A stretch of DNA of 64,000 bases from Inia geoffrensis (GCA_036417435.1 CM070901.1:69426501-69490500); one strand, 5' to 3'; counted from the first letter of the stretch, positions 12,230 to 24,923 are shown. Program-made: numbers and translations. Notes: generated from the letters alone by a model not told the origin.

Positions 12230-13180
12230 CAGAAAGGAAGGAAATCATCAAAGAATAATGTCGACCTGTCAAAAGGACATCAAAGCCAGCTTGAAGGGGA
12301 TCTCACTGGAAATAATTTAATAATTAATATAAACTGAAATAAAATTGAATAAAACAGTAAATAAAACAGTAAACAATGAAACTAAAATGATATAGATGAA
12401 TAAGTTTGATAAAAAACAGGATATTTATATAGTTTCAAACTACCTCCCTGAAAAATATTAATTTAAAAGAGAAAGAGTAACTTCAAAGTAGAGAGTCTTG
12501 ACTTCTACCACCTTAAGCAATCCAATTGTACACCATTAGAAGTGGGATAATTCAGAACCATGTGCCTCTTGATAGCGTGCAGTGAAAGAACACAGCATCA
12601 CTTCTGTCCTGCCAAAAATCCATAACCTGAGTCTAATCATGAGAAGACATTAGACAAACTAAACTTTAGGGACTTTTGTTTTTCTCTCTCTCTTTTTTAA
12701 ACATCTTTATTGGAGTAGAATTGCTGTACAATGGTGTGTTAGTTTCTGCTTTATAACAAAGTGAATCAGCTATACATATACATATATCCCCATATCTCCT
12801 TCCTCTTGTGTCTCCCTCCCACCCTCCCTATCCCACCCCTCTAGATGGGTCACAGATCCCTGAGCTGATTTCCCTGTTCTATGTGGCTGCTAACTTTAGG
12901 GACTTTTAACAAAATACCTGACCTGTAATCTTTGGAAATATCCAGGTTATGAAAGACAAGGAATGACTAAGAAACTTTCCTAGATTAAAGAAAGTTAATA
13001 AAGCATGCCAATAAATGCAAAGCTTGAGTCTGAGCTGGATGTATGGTTGGGACACCTGGCAAAACACTGAATGAGATATGAGGATTGGATGATGGTGATG
13101 AGTCAATGTTATTTTCCTGATTGGGATGATTGCTTTTTAGTATGTAGGTGAATGTCTTTGTTTGTAGGGAATACTACAGT
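12230..13180 (+). repeat. Probable ancient LINE 3' region (L1M-like)
   Basis: The text around 12,230-12,660 and 12,908-13,160 ('aggaaatcatcaaagaataa', 'acctgacctgtaatctttgg', 'tcaatgttattttcctgatt') resembles the non-coding 3' parts of old L1M or related LINEs. It is split at 12,678 by a younger L1 fragment. The limits are uncertain. Confidence 0.4.
12678..12891 (-). mobile_element. Very short LINE-1 3' UTR insertion with perfect TSD
   Basis: Only the last ~200 bp of an L1 is present, in minus orientation, with its A-tail seen as T-rich DNA at 12,680-12,700. It is bounded by a perfect 16-bp direct repeat, 'aactttagggactttt', at 12,662-12,677 and 12,892-12,907. This is a target-primed insertion with extreme 5' truncation. 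Confidence 0.92.
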
Positions 13181-13829
13181 ATTTGAAGGTGATGAGCCCT
13201 GTGTCAACAACTTACTCTAAAGGCTCAAGAAAAAAAAGTTCTTTGTATTGCACCTTCAAGTTTTCTGTAAGTTTGAGGGAAAAAAAGGGATTTAGAGAGA
13301 AAAAGTGGTATTCAGTCCTGCCTGGGAAGCAGACGAGCCGCAGTAAAAAGGAAAGTAAGAGAAATTATTTGGGACATGGAAAAAATGGGGGGGAACATTT
13401 GCAGATTATTCTAGATGGACATGTGTATTGGGTGATCATTCACTCGAAGAGACTAGTTTCTTTGGGAAGTAATGTTCTTGATAAGGCGGAAGGAGGAGAG
13501 GCAAGGTGGGGAGCGTGTCTAATTCTCCTCTTGCTCTTTCTTTTCTAGGATAAGTTATCCTTTCTCAGGCCCCTGTTTGAAAACATTACTGGGTCAGGAA
13601 GAATCAAAGAAGGAATAGGGTATTCTCCATTTCAGAAGGGGAAGCATTGGAATTGTGATGTGCAAAACTGAATTCTGGGTCTTAACTTCTGTTTCCTGCC
13701 AGTAAGTGTTGAGGCGAGAGAGAGTGGTTCTTGACTCAGTGTTTTTGTAGTTTTATTGTGCCATGTAATAGAATTTCCTTTTCCTTAGGAAACTCTTACA
13801 GAATTATTTAAGAGTGTAGGGGCATGATG
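13181..13829. other. Intergenic DNA, nothing recognised
   Basis: A 121-codon open frame (13,183-13,548) is lysine- and serine-rich at first and ends in a leucine run. It matches no family known to me and probably arose by chance. Confidence 0.4.
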
Positions 13830-13995
13830 TGTCCAACTTACTCTCAACTTAATTTAGTTAGAAATGATGAGGGAAATGGGACAAAATATAAACAATTGGT
13901 GACTCCAGGAAAAGGGTATGTAGGAGTTCCTTATATTATACTTGCAACTTTTCTATAAATTCAAAATCTTGTTAAAATAAAAATGTCAAAAAAGT
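13830..13995 (+). repeat. Probable ancient L1M 3' end
   Basis: The text 'gggtatgtaggagttcctta', 'gcaacttttctataaattc' and 'gttaaaataaaaatgtcaaa' matches the closing block of old L1M elements, including an AATAAA-like A-rich end. Confidence 0.5.
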
Positions 13996-14341
13996 GTGGG
14001 GGAAAGGGAACCAGTAATGGCATTGCCCCTGTCAGTGCTGAGAGAAACCTAGGCTAGGAGAAAGCAGAGATGTTGGAGATAACTGAGGGTTAACTAAAGA
14101 ATTTATGCATGTGCTTCAGGTACCTTGTAAAGTCAAGGGTTATGCAAGATATCAAGGTCACTATAAACTCAGGGAAAGACTGAAACAAGAGGTTACTGGA
14201 TTTGAAACATAAGGTAGAGTAGGATTTGGGGCTACTCAAGAATTCCTTATTCTGACTTCCACTGAAATGCTTTGGAGGTTTAAGGACATTTAACGGTAGA
14301 ATCAGACACCATAGTTGAGATGACTGCTTGCATCTGATCCT

Positions 14342-14342
<1 letters not shown>

Positions 14343-14376
<34 letters not shown>
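14343..14376 (+). repeat. (GT)n microsatellite
   Basis: A pure run of about 16 TG units is followed by 'tatgtttatat'. It is likely polymorphic. Confidence 0.92.
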
Positions 14377-14378
<2 letters not shown>

Positions 14379-15200
14379 TTATATTAAATCAGAGTGCATA
14401 GTTCTAGGCTGACGAAATGGCCTTCTACCATAAGGTGTAAGGAGGAAGGAAAAGTACATTAAAGCCTTTACACCATTCTATAACTTTCATGTAGGAAAGA
14501 GAGGAATAAGCATAGATCAAATGGAAACATTATGATAAAACATAATTTGCTACAGTCTTGGAAGAACCTTAAAGGAATCTCAGGGGAAAGGGACTTGGAT
14601 CAGTCAACAGGAGTGTGTATGGGGCAAAGTTAGGGAACTCTAGATGCCAGGAACATGCCATACCCGTTGGAAATCTCCCAGAAGGGATCTAACTACTAAT
14701 ACTCAGGCAAAGAAAATCTATCTTGCTAAAATGGAATTTATTAACAAACATGTGTCCTTGGGAAATACTGGATTTATTTACATAAGTGCCCTCTCTTGGA
14801 AACACTTCGGAGGCTAATCCTCTGTCTTCTAAAATCCAGGATAGGGATAGAGAAGATGGTTTCAGGATCACAAAGCACCAACCACTTGGAAAAATAAAGA
14901 AGTCCCCTTTTTAGTAAGATCCCTTGACAACTGTCTGGAATCTGACTATAGTGTTTCCCTTGAGACACTCAGGAAGTTTTGAGGAAAAGAGACCCAGGAG
15001 AGCAGGGCTAGTCAACATGGCTTTTCCTTGGAGGATCCCTCTCATGATATCTGAGTTTATAGGTTTTCCTTCTCCTCCTTCTACGGACGTAGCTTTCAGG
15101 GCCAGCATGCACATCATGTGTCTCTCTTTCTCTAGGCTACAGTCTTATCTAGAGAAAGTAAGTGATTATAAGATTATAAATCCCTGAAGAAGCACGAGGG
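14377..15200. other. Intergenic DNA, nothing recognised
   Basis: There is no recognisable gene or repeat family. The several overlapping short frames on both strands (60-87 codons) carry no known motif. Confidence 0.45.
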
Positions 15201-15204
15201 TTTG

Positions 15205-15573
15205 TTTATTTGCTTTAATTTATTTTTCTTTCTTTCTTTCTTTCTTTATTTTTGGCTCTTTAGGTCTTCGTTGCTTCGTGTGGGTTTTCTCTAGTTGCAG
15301 CGAGTGGGGGCTACTCTTCATTGTGGTGCACGGACTTCTCATTGCAGTGGCTTCTCTTGTTGTGGAGCACAGGCTATAGGCATGTGGGCTTCAGTAGTTG
15401 TGGCACGTGGGCTCAGTAGTTGTGGCTCACAGGATCTAGAGCACAGGCTCAGTAGTTGTGGCACACAGGATTAGTTGCTCTGTGGCATGTGGGATCTTCC
15501 CGGACCAGGGCTCAAACCCATGTTCCCTGCATTGGCAGGCAGATTCTTGACCACTGTGCGACCAGGGAAGTTC
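15205..15573 (-). mobile_element. CHR-2-type SINE, minus strand
   Basis: Read on the minus strand, this is the long CHR form: a tRNA-related head ending 'ccagggaag' at 15,569 on the plus strand, a middle with repeated 'agtagttgtggc' units, and a (TTTAT)n/(TTTC)n tail at 15,205-15,255. The head is somewhat diverged ('gcgaccagggaagttcc'). Confidence 0.9.
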
Positions 15574-15584
15574 CTGTTTTTTGT

Positions 15585-15770
15585 TTTTTTTAAAAAAATA
15601 TTTATTTAGTTGGCTGTACCAGGTCTTAGTTGCAGCACATGGGATCTTCCTTTTGGCTTGAGGGATCTTTAGTTGTGGCATGTGGGATCTAGTTCCCTGA
15701 CCAAGGATCAAACCTGGGCCCCCTACATTGAGAGAGTGGAGCCTTAGCCACTGGACACCAGGGAAGTCCC
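15585..15770 (-). mobile_element. Second CHR-family SINE, minus strand
   Basis: It starts (on the minus strand) 'gggacttccctggtgtccag' and keeps the B-box-like text around 'gatcaaacctgggccccct' as seen on the plus strand. A 'tatttatttagttggctg' tail junction lies at 15,598. It belongs to a different CHR subfamily from its neighbour and abuts it in the same orientation. Confidence 0.88.
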
Positions 15771-16211
15771 AGTTTTTTTGTTTTTGTAGATGCTTTCAGA
15801 TTCGTTTTGCAAGGTGCTGGGAATACCTGCATGTCTTTCTAACTTAAGCAAGCTCTAGTCCCTTGTGCTCCTGCAGGTCTTTTGGGCCAGGATCTGGAGT
15901 TCTGGGGTGAGAAACTACAAAGATATGCCAATTGGGCTCATGTCTTGGGAAAAAAAAAAGATTCTTTCCCATCCTATGATCAAGTGTTTTTTTTTCTCTG
16001 GTTTCTTCACATACCTATAATATTCACAAATTTTTAAACAGTCCCTGGCATCTTGCAGTTTGTGTTTCAAGGTCTCTGGAGAAGAGGCAATCGAGTTTTG
16101 TTTGTTCATTTTCTGCAGGAGTAATTCTCCTGTAATATAATTTTTCAGGAGATTGGCCCAAGTTGCATATTTTAAATTCTTTCCCTTTCCTTAACAGATT
16201 CACTCAGATTT
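15771..16211. other. Intergenic DNA, nothing recognised
   Basis: The sequence between the SINE pair and the next L1 has no recognisable feature. Confidence 0.5.
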
Positions 16212-16225
16212 AAATAACATACATG

Positions 16226-19200
16226 TATTCACCCAACATAGGAGCACTTCAATACATAAGGCAAATGCTAACAGCCATAAAAGGGGAAATCGACAGTGAC
16301 ACAATAATGGTAGGGGACTTTAACACCCCACTTTCATCAATGGACAGATCATCCAAAATGAAATAAGTAAGGAAACACAAGCTTTAAATGACACATTAAA
16401 CAAGATGGACTTAATTGATATTTATAGGGCATTCCATCCAAAAACAACAGAATACACTTTCTTCTCAAGTGCTCATGGAACATACCCCAGGATAGATCAT
16501 ACTTTGGGTCACAAATCAAGCCTTGGTAAATTTAAGAAAATTGAAATTGTATCAAATATCTTTTCCTACCACAACACTATGAGACCAAATATCAATTACA
16601 GGGAAAAAAAAAACCTGTAAAAAAATACAAACACATGGAGGCTAAACAGTACGCTACCAAATAACCAAAAGATCACTGAAGAAATCAAAGAGGAAATCAA
16701 AAAAATACCTAGAAACAAATGACAGTGAAAACACAATGACCCAAAACCTATGGGATGCAGCAAAAGCAGTTCTAAGAGGGAAGTTTATAGCAGTACAATG
16801 CTACCTCAAGAAACAAGTAAAATCTCAAATAACCTAACCTTACATCTAAAGCAATTAGAGAAAACAAAAACAAAAACACCCTGAAGTTAGCAGAAGGAAA
16901 GAAATCATAAAGATAAGATCAGAAATAAATGAAAAGAAATGAAGGAAACAGTAGCAAAGATCAGCAAAACTAAAAGCTGTTTCTTTGAGAAGGTAAACAA
17001 AATTGATAAACCATTAGCCAGACTCATCAAGAAAAAAAGGGAGAAGACTCAAATCAATAGAATTAGAAATGAAAAAGGAGAAGTAATAACTGACACTGCA
17101 GAAATACAAAGGATCATGAGAGATTACTAAAAGCAATTCTATGCCAATAAAATGGACAACCTAGAAGAAATGGACAAATTCTTACAAAAGCACAACCTTC
17201 CAAAACAGAACCAGGAAAAAATAGAAAATATAAACAGACCAATCACAAGCACTGAAATTGAAACTGTGACTAAAAATCTTCCAACAAACAAAAACCCAGG
17301 ACCAGATGGCTTCACAGGCGAATTCTATCAAACATTTAGAGAAGAACTAACACCTATCCTCTTCAAACTCTTTCAAAATATAGCAGAGGGAGTAACACTC
17401 CCAAACTCATTCTACAAGGCCACCATCACTCTGATACCAAAACCAGATAAAGATGTCACAAAAAAAGAAAACTAGAGACCACTATCACTGAGGAACATAG
17501 ATGCAAAAATCCTCAACAAAATACTACCAAACAGAATCCAGCAGCACATTAAAAGGATCACACACCATGATCAAGTGGTGTTTATCCCAGGAATGCAGGG
17601 ATTCTTCAATATATGCAGATCAATCAGTGTGATACACCATATTCACAAACTGAAGGAGAAAAAACACATGATCATCTCAATAGATGCAGAAAAAGCTTTT
17701 GACAAAATTCAACACCCATTTACAATAAAAACTCTCCAGAAATAGGCATAGAGGGAACTTACCTCAACAAAATAAATGCCATATATGACAAACCCACAGC
17801 CAACATCATTCTCAGTAGTGAAAAACTGAAACCATTTTCTTTAAAATCAGGAACAAGACAAGGATACCCACTCTCACCACTGTTACTCAACATAGTTTTG
17901 GAAGTTTAGCCACAGCAATCAGAGAAGAAAAAGAAAGAAAAGGAGTCCAAATCAGAAAAGAAGAAGTAAAGCTGTCACTGTTTGCAGATGACATGATACT
18001 ATACATAGAGAATCCTAAAGATGCTACCAGAAAACTACTAGAGCTAATCAATGAATTTGGTAAAGTAGCAGGATACAAAATTAATGCACCGAAATCTCTT
18101 GCATGCCTATACACTAATGATGAAAAATCTGAAAGAGAAATTAAGGAAACACTCCCATTAACCATCACAACAAAATGAATGATATACCTAGGAATAAACC
18201 TTCCTAAGGAGACAAAAGACCTGTATGCAGAAAATTATGAAACTGATGAAAGAAATTAAAGATGATACAAACAGATGGAGAGATATACCATGTTCTTGGA
18301 TTGGAAGAATCAACATTGTGAAAATGACTCTACTACCCAAAGCAATCTACAGATTCAATGCAATCCCTATCAAACTACCACTGGCATTTTTCACAGAACT
18401 AGAACAAAAAATTTCACAATTTGTATGGAAACACAAAAGACCCTGAATAGACAAAAGCAATCTTGAGAAAGAGAAACAGAGCTGGAGGAATGAGGCTTCC
18501 TGACTTCAGACTATACTATAAAGCTACAGTAATCAAGACAGTATGGTACTGACACAAAAACAGAAATATAAATCAATGGAACAGGATAGAAAGCCAAGAG
18601 ATAAACCCATGCACATATGGTCACCTTATCTTTGATAAAGGAGGCAAGAATATACAGTGGAGAAAAGACAGCCTCTTCAGTAAGTGGTGCTGTGAAAACT
18701 GGACAGGTACATGTAAAAGAATGAACTTAGAACACTCCCTAACACCATACACAAAAATAAACTCATAATGGATTAAAGACCTAAAAGTAAGGTGAGACAC
18801 TGTAAAACTCTTAGAGGAAAACATAGGCAGAACACTCTATGACATAAATCATAAGTGCAAGATCCTTTTTGACCCACCTCCTAGAGAAATGGAAATAAAA
18901 ACAAAAATAAACAAATGGGACCTAATTAAATTTAAAAGCTTTTGCACAGCAAAAGAAACCATAAACAAGATGAAAAGACAACCTTCAGAATGGGAATAAA
19001 TATTTGCAAACAAAGCAACTGACAATGGATTAATCTCCAAAATATAGAAGCAGCTCAATATCAAAAAATCAAACAACCCAATCCAAAAATGGGCCAAAGA
19101 CGTAAATAGGCATTTCTCCAAAAAGATATACAGATTGCCAGAAAACACATGAAAGGATGCTCAACATCACTAATCATTAGAGAAATGCAAATCAAAACTA

Positions 19201-20050
19201 CAATGAAATATCACCTTATACCAATCAGAATGGCCATCATCAAAAAATCTACAAACAATAACTGCTGGAGAATAGGGAACCCTCTTGCACTGTTGGTGGG
19301 AATGTAAATTGATACAGCCACTATGGAGAACAGTATGGAGGTTCCTTAAAATCTAAAATTAGGACTACCATTTGACCCAGCAGTCCCACTACTGGGCATA
19401 TACCCTGAGAAAACCATACTTCAAAAAGAGTCATGTACCACAGTGTTCATTGCAACACTGTTTACAATAGCCAGGACATGGAAGCAATCTAAGTGTCCAT
19501 TGACAGATGAATGGGTAAAGAAGATGTGGTACCTATATACAATGGAATATTACTCACCATAAAAAGAAATGAAATTGAGTAATTTTTAGTGAAGTGGATG
19601 GACCTGGAGTCTGTCATACAGAGTGAAGTAAGAAAGAGAAAAACAAATACCATATGCTAACTCATATATATGGAATCTAACAACAACAACAACCAAAAGC
19701 TTCTGATGAACCTAGGGGCAGGACAGATATAACGACACCCACATAGAGAATGGACTTAAGGACATGGGGAGGGGGAAGGGTAAGCTGGGACGAAGTGAGA
19801 GAGTAGCATTGACATATATACACTACCAAATATAAAATAGATAGCTAGTGAGAAGCAGCTACATAGCACAGGGAGATCAGCTTGGTGCTTTGTGACCACC
19901 TAGAGGGGTGGGATGGGGAGTGTGGGAGGGAGATGCAAGAGGGAGAAGATATGGGGATATGTATATGTATAGCTGATTCACTTTGTTATGCAGCAGAAAC
20001 TAACACAACATTGTAAAGCAATTATACTCCAACAAAGATGTTAAAAAAAT
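16226..20050 (+). mobile_element. 5'-truncated LINE-1, plus strand
   Basis: The copy begins inside the ORF2 endonuclease region and runs through reverse transcriptase, the C-terminal region, the 3' UTR and 'aattatactccaacaaagatg' with an A-rich tail. Readable pieces include an endonuclease end (16,405-16,620), the N-terminal RT region with '[15 protein letters not shown]' (17,152-17,475) and the catalytic '[12 protein letters not shown]' stretch near 17,970-18,010. Many stops and shifts make it inactive. Flanks 'aaataacatacatg' (16,212-16,225) and 'aaataatgtacatg' (20,051-20,064) look like a 14-bp target duplication with two differences. Confidence 0.93.
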
Positions 20051-20589
20051 AAATAATGTACATGATTCGTTGTAAGTATCAATAAATTCTGTAATAGTGA
20101 TTTTCCTTATAAATGCAATTCTTATTGCATCTTCAAACATTTTTTCTCCTTTTCTTTTATTTGGAATATAATCTTCATGATTAAAACATTTGTTATACTA
20201 TCTTTTCATTGTATATTACTCCATTTCAGTGTTCTTATTTTCCCAAGAGGAGAATCTACAAATACATTTCTCTCTGTCTCTCTCATCTTTCATTGTCTCA
20301 CACTGTTTTCTTCTTTGTTTTTGTTGACTTTTTACAAATTCTTGGGTAGCTTCTTCCTATCAGAGGGGTATACCAAGAATAATTTTAAGTGGTTCACCCG
20401 AGACCACATGTTTTGACATTGGCAGTTTCCAGATCAGGTTCCAGATTTTCCAAGTCCTAGACAATTCCCATGTTTCTTACATCACAATGGGACCTTAAGG
20501 AACTGTGGATCTAGCAGTGACAGATTTGCAGGCATAGAATCTTATCTGTGGCCAAATGAGAATCTTTTAAAAAATCAACTTAGATGAGC

Positions 20590-22125
20590 TGTAATAGATT
20601 ACATAATATTGTACTATACAATATTATACAGTATGATAAATACCATGCAGTGTAAATAACAACAAAATGTACTAATTTAAGTATACATTTTGGTGGATTT
20701 TGATAAATTTATGTACCTGTATAACTACCATCATAATCAAGAACATTTCCTTCATCCCTAAAATTTCTCTAGTGTTCTGTTGCAGTCAATTCCGTAACAG
20801 TTCTGGCAACTACTGTTTGTTTTCTTGCAGTATAGAATAAAATCATATTTTCTATAGTGTCCTATAAATGGAATTACACTGTATGTGCTCTTTTGAATCT
20901 AACTTCTTTGATTCATTATAACGTTTTTAAAGATCTGTCATGTTGTTTGTATTAGTAACCTGTTCCTTTTATTGCTGAGCAGTATTTCGTTACACAGATA
21001 CACCATAAACATTCGAGTTGTTTCCAGTTTCTGGCTTTTAGGAATAAAGCTGCTAGAACTATTCATGTACAGGTCTCTGTGTGGACACATGTTTTAATTT
21101 CTCTTGTGTGAATACTTAGCAAAAATATTGAATCATGGTATAAGCATATATTTACCTTTCTAAAAATATGCCAAACTGTTTTACAGATTGGTTATACCAT
21201 TTTACATGACCACCTTCAATGTTTAAGAGTTCCAGTTCTTTCAGTTCCCTGACAATATTAGGTCTTGTTTTAAATTTTAGCCATTTGAGTGAGTGTATAG
21301 TGGTATCTCATGGTGTTATTTTACATTTCTCTGGTGGCTAATGATGTTATGATGTTGAGTATCCTTTCCTGCACATATTGACCACTTGTATATCTTCTTA
21401 TGTAAAATGTCTGTTTAAATAGTTTTCCAATTTCAAAAATACATCTTAGTATTGAGTTGTAAGAATTCTTTACATATATCTAAACTTTTATTCAGAACAT
21501 ATATTGTGGATATTTTCTCCCAGTCTGTGGCTTTCCTTTTTGTTTTTCTAACAATGTCTATTGAAGAAGAGAAGCTTTATTTTGATGAAGTTCAATTTGT
21601 GATTTTGTCCTTTTATAGTTTATGCTTTTTATTTTGTATCTAGGAACTTTCAAGGTCATGATTGAAGCTCATTCCAAGGTCATGATTTTATCACATTTTT
21701 GTCTAGAATTTTTAGTTTTAACTTTTATATTTATGTCTTTGATTTGTGTTGAGTTGTTATTTTGTGTATGGCATGAGGTAAAGTTTGAGGTTTATTTTTT
21801 TTCCATCTAGATATCCAGTTATTCCAGCAACATTTATTGAAAATACTATTATTGAGATACTTTAGAACGTTATCAAAAATCAATTGATCGTATATGTGTA
21901 GATTATTTTTGGGCTGTGTTTTGTTTCATTGATCTGTATGTCTATCCTTACACCAATACCATGCTGCCTTGATTACTGTAGTCTTCAATTGCAGTAGTGT
22001 AAGTTCTTTAACTTTAAAAATTTTTTTGAAATTGCTGTGGCATTCTTGGTTCTTTGCATTTCCATATACATTTTAGAATGGGTGTATGTTTTATTATCCT
22101 GACTAGAGGATTTAGTATCCTAATC
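20590..22125 (-). mobile_element. Ancient L1M element, minus strand
   Basis: Minus-strand L1 text, much more diverged than the neighbouring L1. A 3' UTR part with 'ttggtggattttgataaatt' and 'accatcataatcaagaacat' lies at 20,690-20,760. Then come ORF2 C-terminal equivalents: 'tgctgagcagtatttcgtta' near 20,975, 'tattttctcccagtctgtgg' near 21,510, and 'tgattactgtagtcttcaat' near 21,970. No useful open frame remains. Confidence 0.75.
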
Positions 22126-22980
22126 TTATGAGGGTCATTGTGAATCCAGAAAATGGAATAGACAGTAGACATTATTTAAGGAAGAATTCCATTGAATGTG
22201 ATGATGAGGTAGATATGACTCCAAAATACTGACTTTGATTGACTGGAATATGGGTGAGGTCATCGAGGAAGACAGAGAAGTTGAGATGGAGAGGCTTTTC
22301 CAAATCTAAGAGGATAGATGTTTAGTTTTTGAAAAAAAAATTATTATGTCAGCAAGACCCACAAGTAGAGAAGTTCAGAGGAAGGTACATCATAGACTTG
22401 GAGAAAAGACTGTTGATGGAAATAGAGATTTGAGAGCAATTAATTTAGAAATTATAACTGAAAAAAATGAGGAGAGCATGGAGAGAAAATAGCAAGGGCC
22501 AAGGATTGACCGAAGAACAACATTTCCAACTACAATATAGGTGAAATGAGCAGCTTCATGGAAGAGAACTGAGTGCTGAGAAAAGAGAAAAAATAGTGTG
22601 GTGTCATGGAAACCAAGGTCAGAGAATATTTCCAGGAGGCAGGGTTTTCTGAAGTGTAAAATGAGTCAGAAGGACGAGGGAAAGAGGAAAAAGCAAAGTC
22701 TAACAGTTTTAGCAGTGAAGACTTCTTTGACATTTGAGAGAACAGTTTTGTGGGAGGGACCGTGATGAAGCCGACTTTCAGGGAATTATGAGGGGTGGGA
22801 GAGGAAGTCTATTTCAGTAATTCTGAAAATGAAAGGAGGGAGAACAATGGAATTGTCACTGTTGAGAACCACAGGATCAGATGTATGCTGTCCACACAAG
22901 CTGTGTACTCTTGCTTTTCAACAGAGGGAACTAGTGCACTCTGTTTCTTGTAATTATATCAAATTCTGTGTTCACTAGAT
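22126..22980. other. Intergenic DNA, purine-rich, nothing recognised
   Basis: This G/A-rich stretch has no recognised gene or repeat. Confidence 0.4.
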
Positions 22981-22984
22981 TTTT

Positions 22985-23172
22985 AAAAATAGGTAGCTAG
23001 TGGGAACCTGCTGTATAGCACAGGGAGCTCAGCTCAGTGCTCTAGATCGAAGTGGGGGAGGGAGGTCCAAGAAGAAGGGGATATAGGTATGCATATAGCT
23101 GATTCATTTCATTGTACAGCAGAAACTAACACAACATTGTAAAGCAGTTTTACTCCAATTAAAAAAAAAATG
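22985..23172 (+). mobile_element. LINE-1 3' UTR fragment, plus strand
   Basis: It contains the standard L1 3' text 'aggtagctagtgggaacctg', 'cattgtacagcagaaactaa' and 'ttttactccaatt' followed by an A10 tail. Internal deletions are visible when it is compared with the copy ending at 20,050. It is a short 5'-truncated copy. Confidence 0.85.
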
Positions 23173-23984
23173 GTAGGCCAGTTCAGCTCCAAGTAGCTGG
23201 CAGACTCCTTTCTCCTCCTCTCTCAACTCTGGTACTTACATTCCCTTGTCCACACCTTGAATTGTCCTAATCCTTTCCTATTACAGTGGAAACTAAACAA
23301 TGTTCTTCCAATTACCCAACTCTTTTCCTGACTTCATTCTTAAAAGTACTACTGGAGTCAGCAAAAAAGATTACTGTGGCGGGACTTGAGTGAACTCTTT
23401 CAGTAGAGTGATCACAACAGAAGTTGTTCTGTAGTTGTTCTTTGTGGTGACATATTTGGACCACATTCTCTCTCTGAAGTGAGGTTTCTAGATTCAGAAC
23501 TCAACTGAAATACTGTGTAAAAGTTCTTGGTGGCCCTGTCACCAGATCCAGGGACTGCTTATCACAATTCGTCATCTTCAAGTCTACTTCCTTCTGCTAT
23601 ATCCCCCTCGAAGCTCTCATTTTTGTCATTTTCTTGACATGCAATTTATTAGTGAGCCCTTTGTTCCTAGAATTTGTTACTGATAGGGACACAGAGCATG
23701 ACTCTTTCCTGGCTGTTCTCTTCCCCTTCCTAACATCACTATGATGTGTGTGTGGTGAGCATTTTCTTGGAAGTCTTCATGCACAGGGGAAGTTTGCTCC
23801 ATCATGATCATGTTCACATGTATAAGCCCCAAAGAGACAAAAGTAGTTATCTTTCTTTCTGTGCCAGGGCCATACGCATGAGCTTGTTGGTCACAAGGCG
23901 GGAATTGGACTCACTTTCTCAGTTCAGCTTTCGTTGTCCCTTGCTGTGAAGTCCAGTTGCCGATGGGAATTTTTCCCTTGATGA
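23173..23984. other. Upstream region of the OR pseudogene
   Basis: No repeat or gene was recognised. A 5' non-coding exon of the receptor would be expected somewhere upstream, but I cannot point to it. Confidence 0.4.
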
Positions 23985-24006
23985 CTGCTTCCTTTTATTG
24001 CTTTAG
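23985..24006 (+). promoter_or_regulatory. Probable splice acceptor before the OR coding exon
   Basis: A pyrimidine-rich tract ending in AG ('cttccttttattgctttag') lies 17 nt before the OR start codon. Mammalian OR genes usually have an intronless coding exon preceded by an untranslated exon, so an acceptor here fits an original gene and not a processed copy. Confidence 0.5.
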
Positions 24007-24023
24007 GGCACTGATATAGTGGA

Positions 24024-24923
24024 ATGCAGAGAAAGAACTTCACAGAAGTGGCAGAATTCATCTTCCTGGGTTTCTCTATCTTTGGAAAGCACCAGATAAC
24101 CCTCTTTGTGGTTTTCCTTACCATCTCCATTTTCACTCTGGCTGGGAACATCATCATTGTGACCGTCAGTTGTGTTGATCTTCACCACGACATACCCATG
24201 TACTTCTTCCTGAGCATGCTGGCTAGTTCTGAGACCGTGTACACATTGGTCATCATCCCATTAGTGCTTTCTGGTCTTATTTTTCATAACCAGCCTATCT
24301 CCTTGTAAGGCTGTGCAACCCAGATGTTCTTTTCTGTCATCTTGGCCATGAATAATTGCTTCTTGATCACATCTATGGGCTATGACCTCTATGTGGCCAT
24401 CTGCAAGCCCCTGAGGTACACAGTCCTCATGAACAAAGGAGTGTGTGCTAGGTTAGTCTGTGTGTCCTTTGGCACTGGTCTGGTTATGGCAGTTCTCCAT
24501 ATAATGGCCATGTTCCATTTGCCCTTCTGTGGCATTTACCCAGTCATGAAACATTTTAGCATTGATACCACTATCAATGAGATTATCAATTATGGTGTAA
24601 GTTCATATGTGATTTTTGTTCCTGTGGGCCTGTTCTTCACCTCCTATATCCTCATTATCTCTTCCATCCTTAAGATACCTTCAACCAAGGGCTGGACGAA
24701 GACCTTTGCCACATGTGCCTCCCACCTCACTGTGGTCATGGTCCATTATGGCTGTGCCTCCATTGCCTACCTCAAGCCCAAGTCAGAAAATGCAATTGAA
24801 AAAGATCTTCTCTCTGTGACCTACACCATCATCACTCCTCTGCTGAACCCTGTTGTTTACAGTCTGAGGAACAAGGAGGTCAAGGATGCCCTATGCAGAG
24901 CTGTGGGCAGAAACATTTCTTAA
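24024..24923 (+). pseudogene. OR10J: Olfactory receptor pseudogene, OR10J type
   Basis: Intact family members are seven-transmembrane odorant receptors of ciliated olfactory neurons, coupled to G-olf. This copy is a single coding exon of about 299 codons (family usually ~309-320). Seen in order: an N-terminal 'NFT' glycosylation site; TM1 with 'LAGNIIIVTV' (LAGN, as in OR10J); 'PMYFFLSMLA' of TM2; 'MGYDLYVAICKPLRY' after TM3; 'FATCASHLTVV' before TM6; and 'PLLNPVVYSLRNKEVKDAL' in TM7 and the tail. Three lesions are visible. An in-frame TAA at 24,306-24,308 truncates it after 94 codons. The Arg of the DRY motif is Leu (CTC). About nine codons of the second extracellular loop, including its conserved HFFC cysteine, are missing between 'LPFC' and 'PVMK'. 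The frame is otherwise kept to the normal TAA, so loss of function is probably fairly recent. OR10J is chosen over other OR10 groups by remembered similarity. Confidence 0.92.

Noticed and set aside
13183..13548. 121-codon plus-strand frame ending in a leucine run
   Set aside because: Lysine/serine-rich low-complexity text without motif, likely chance.
17887..18168. 93-codon minus-strand frame
   Set aside because: It is antisense of the RT motif region of the plus-strand L1.
21452..21810. Hydrophobic plus-strand frames that look like membrane proteins
   Set aside because: They are antisense of ancient L1M ORF2 text.
24616..24819. 67-codon frame inside the receptor
   Set aside because: It is an alternative-frame shadow of the OR pseudogene.
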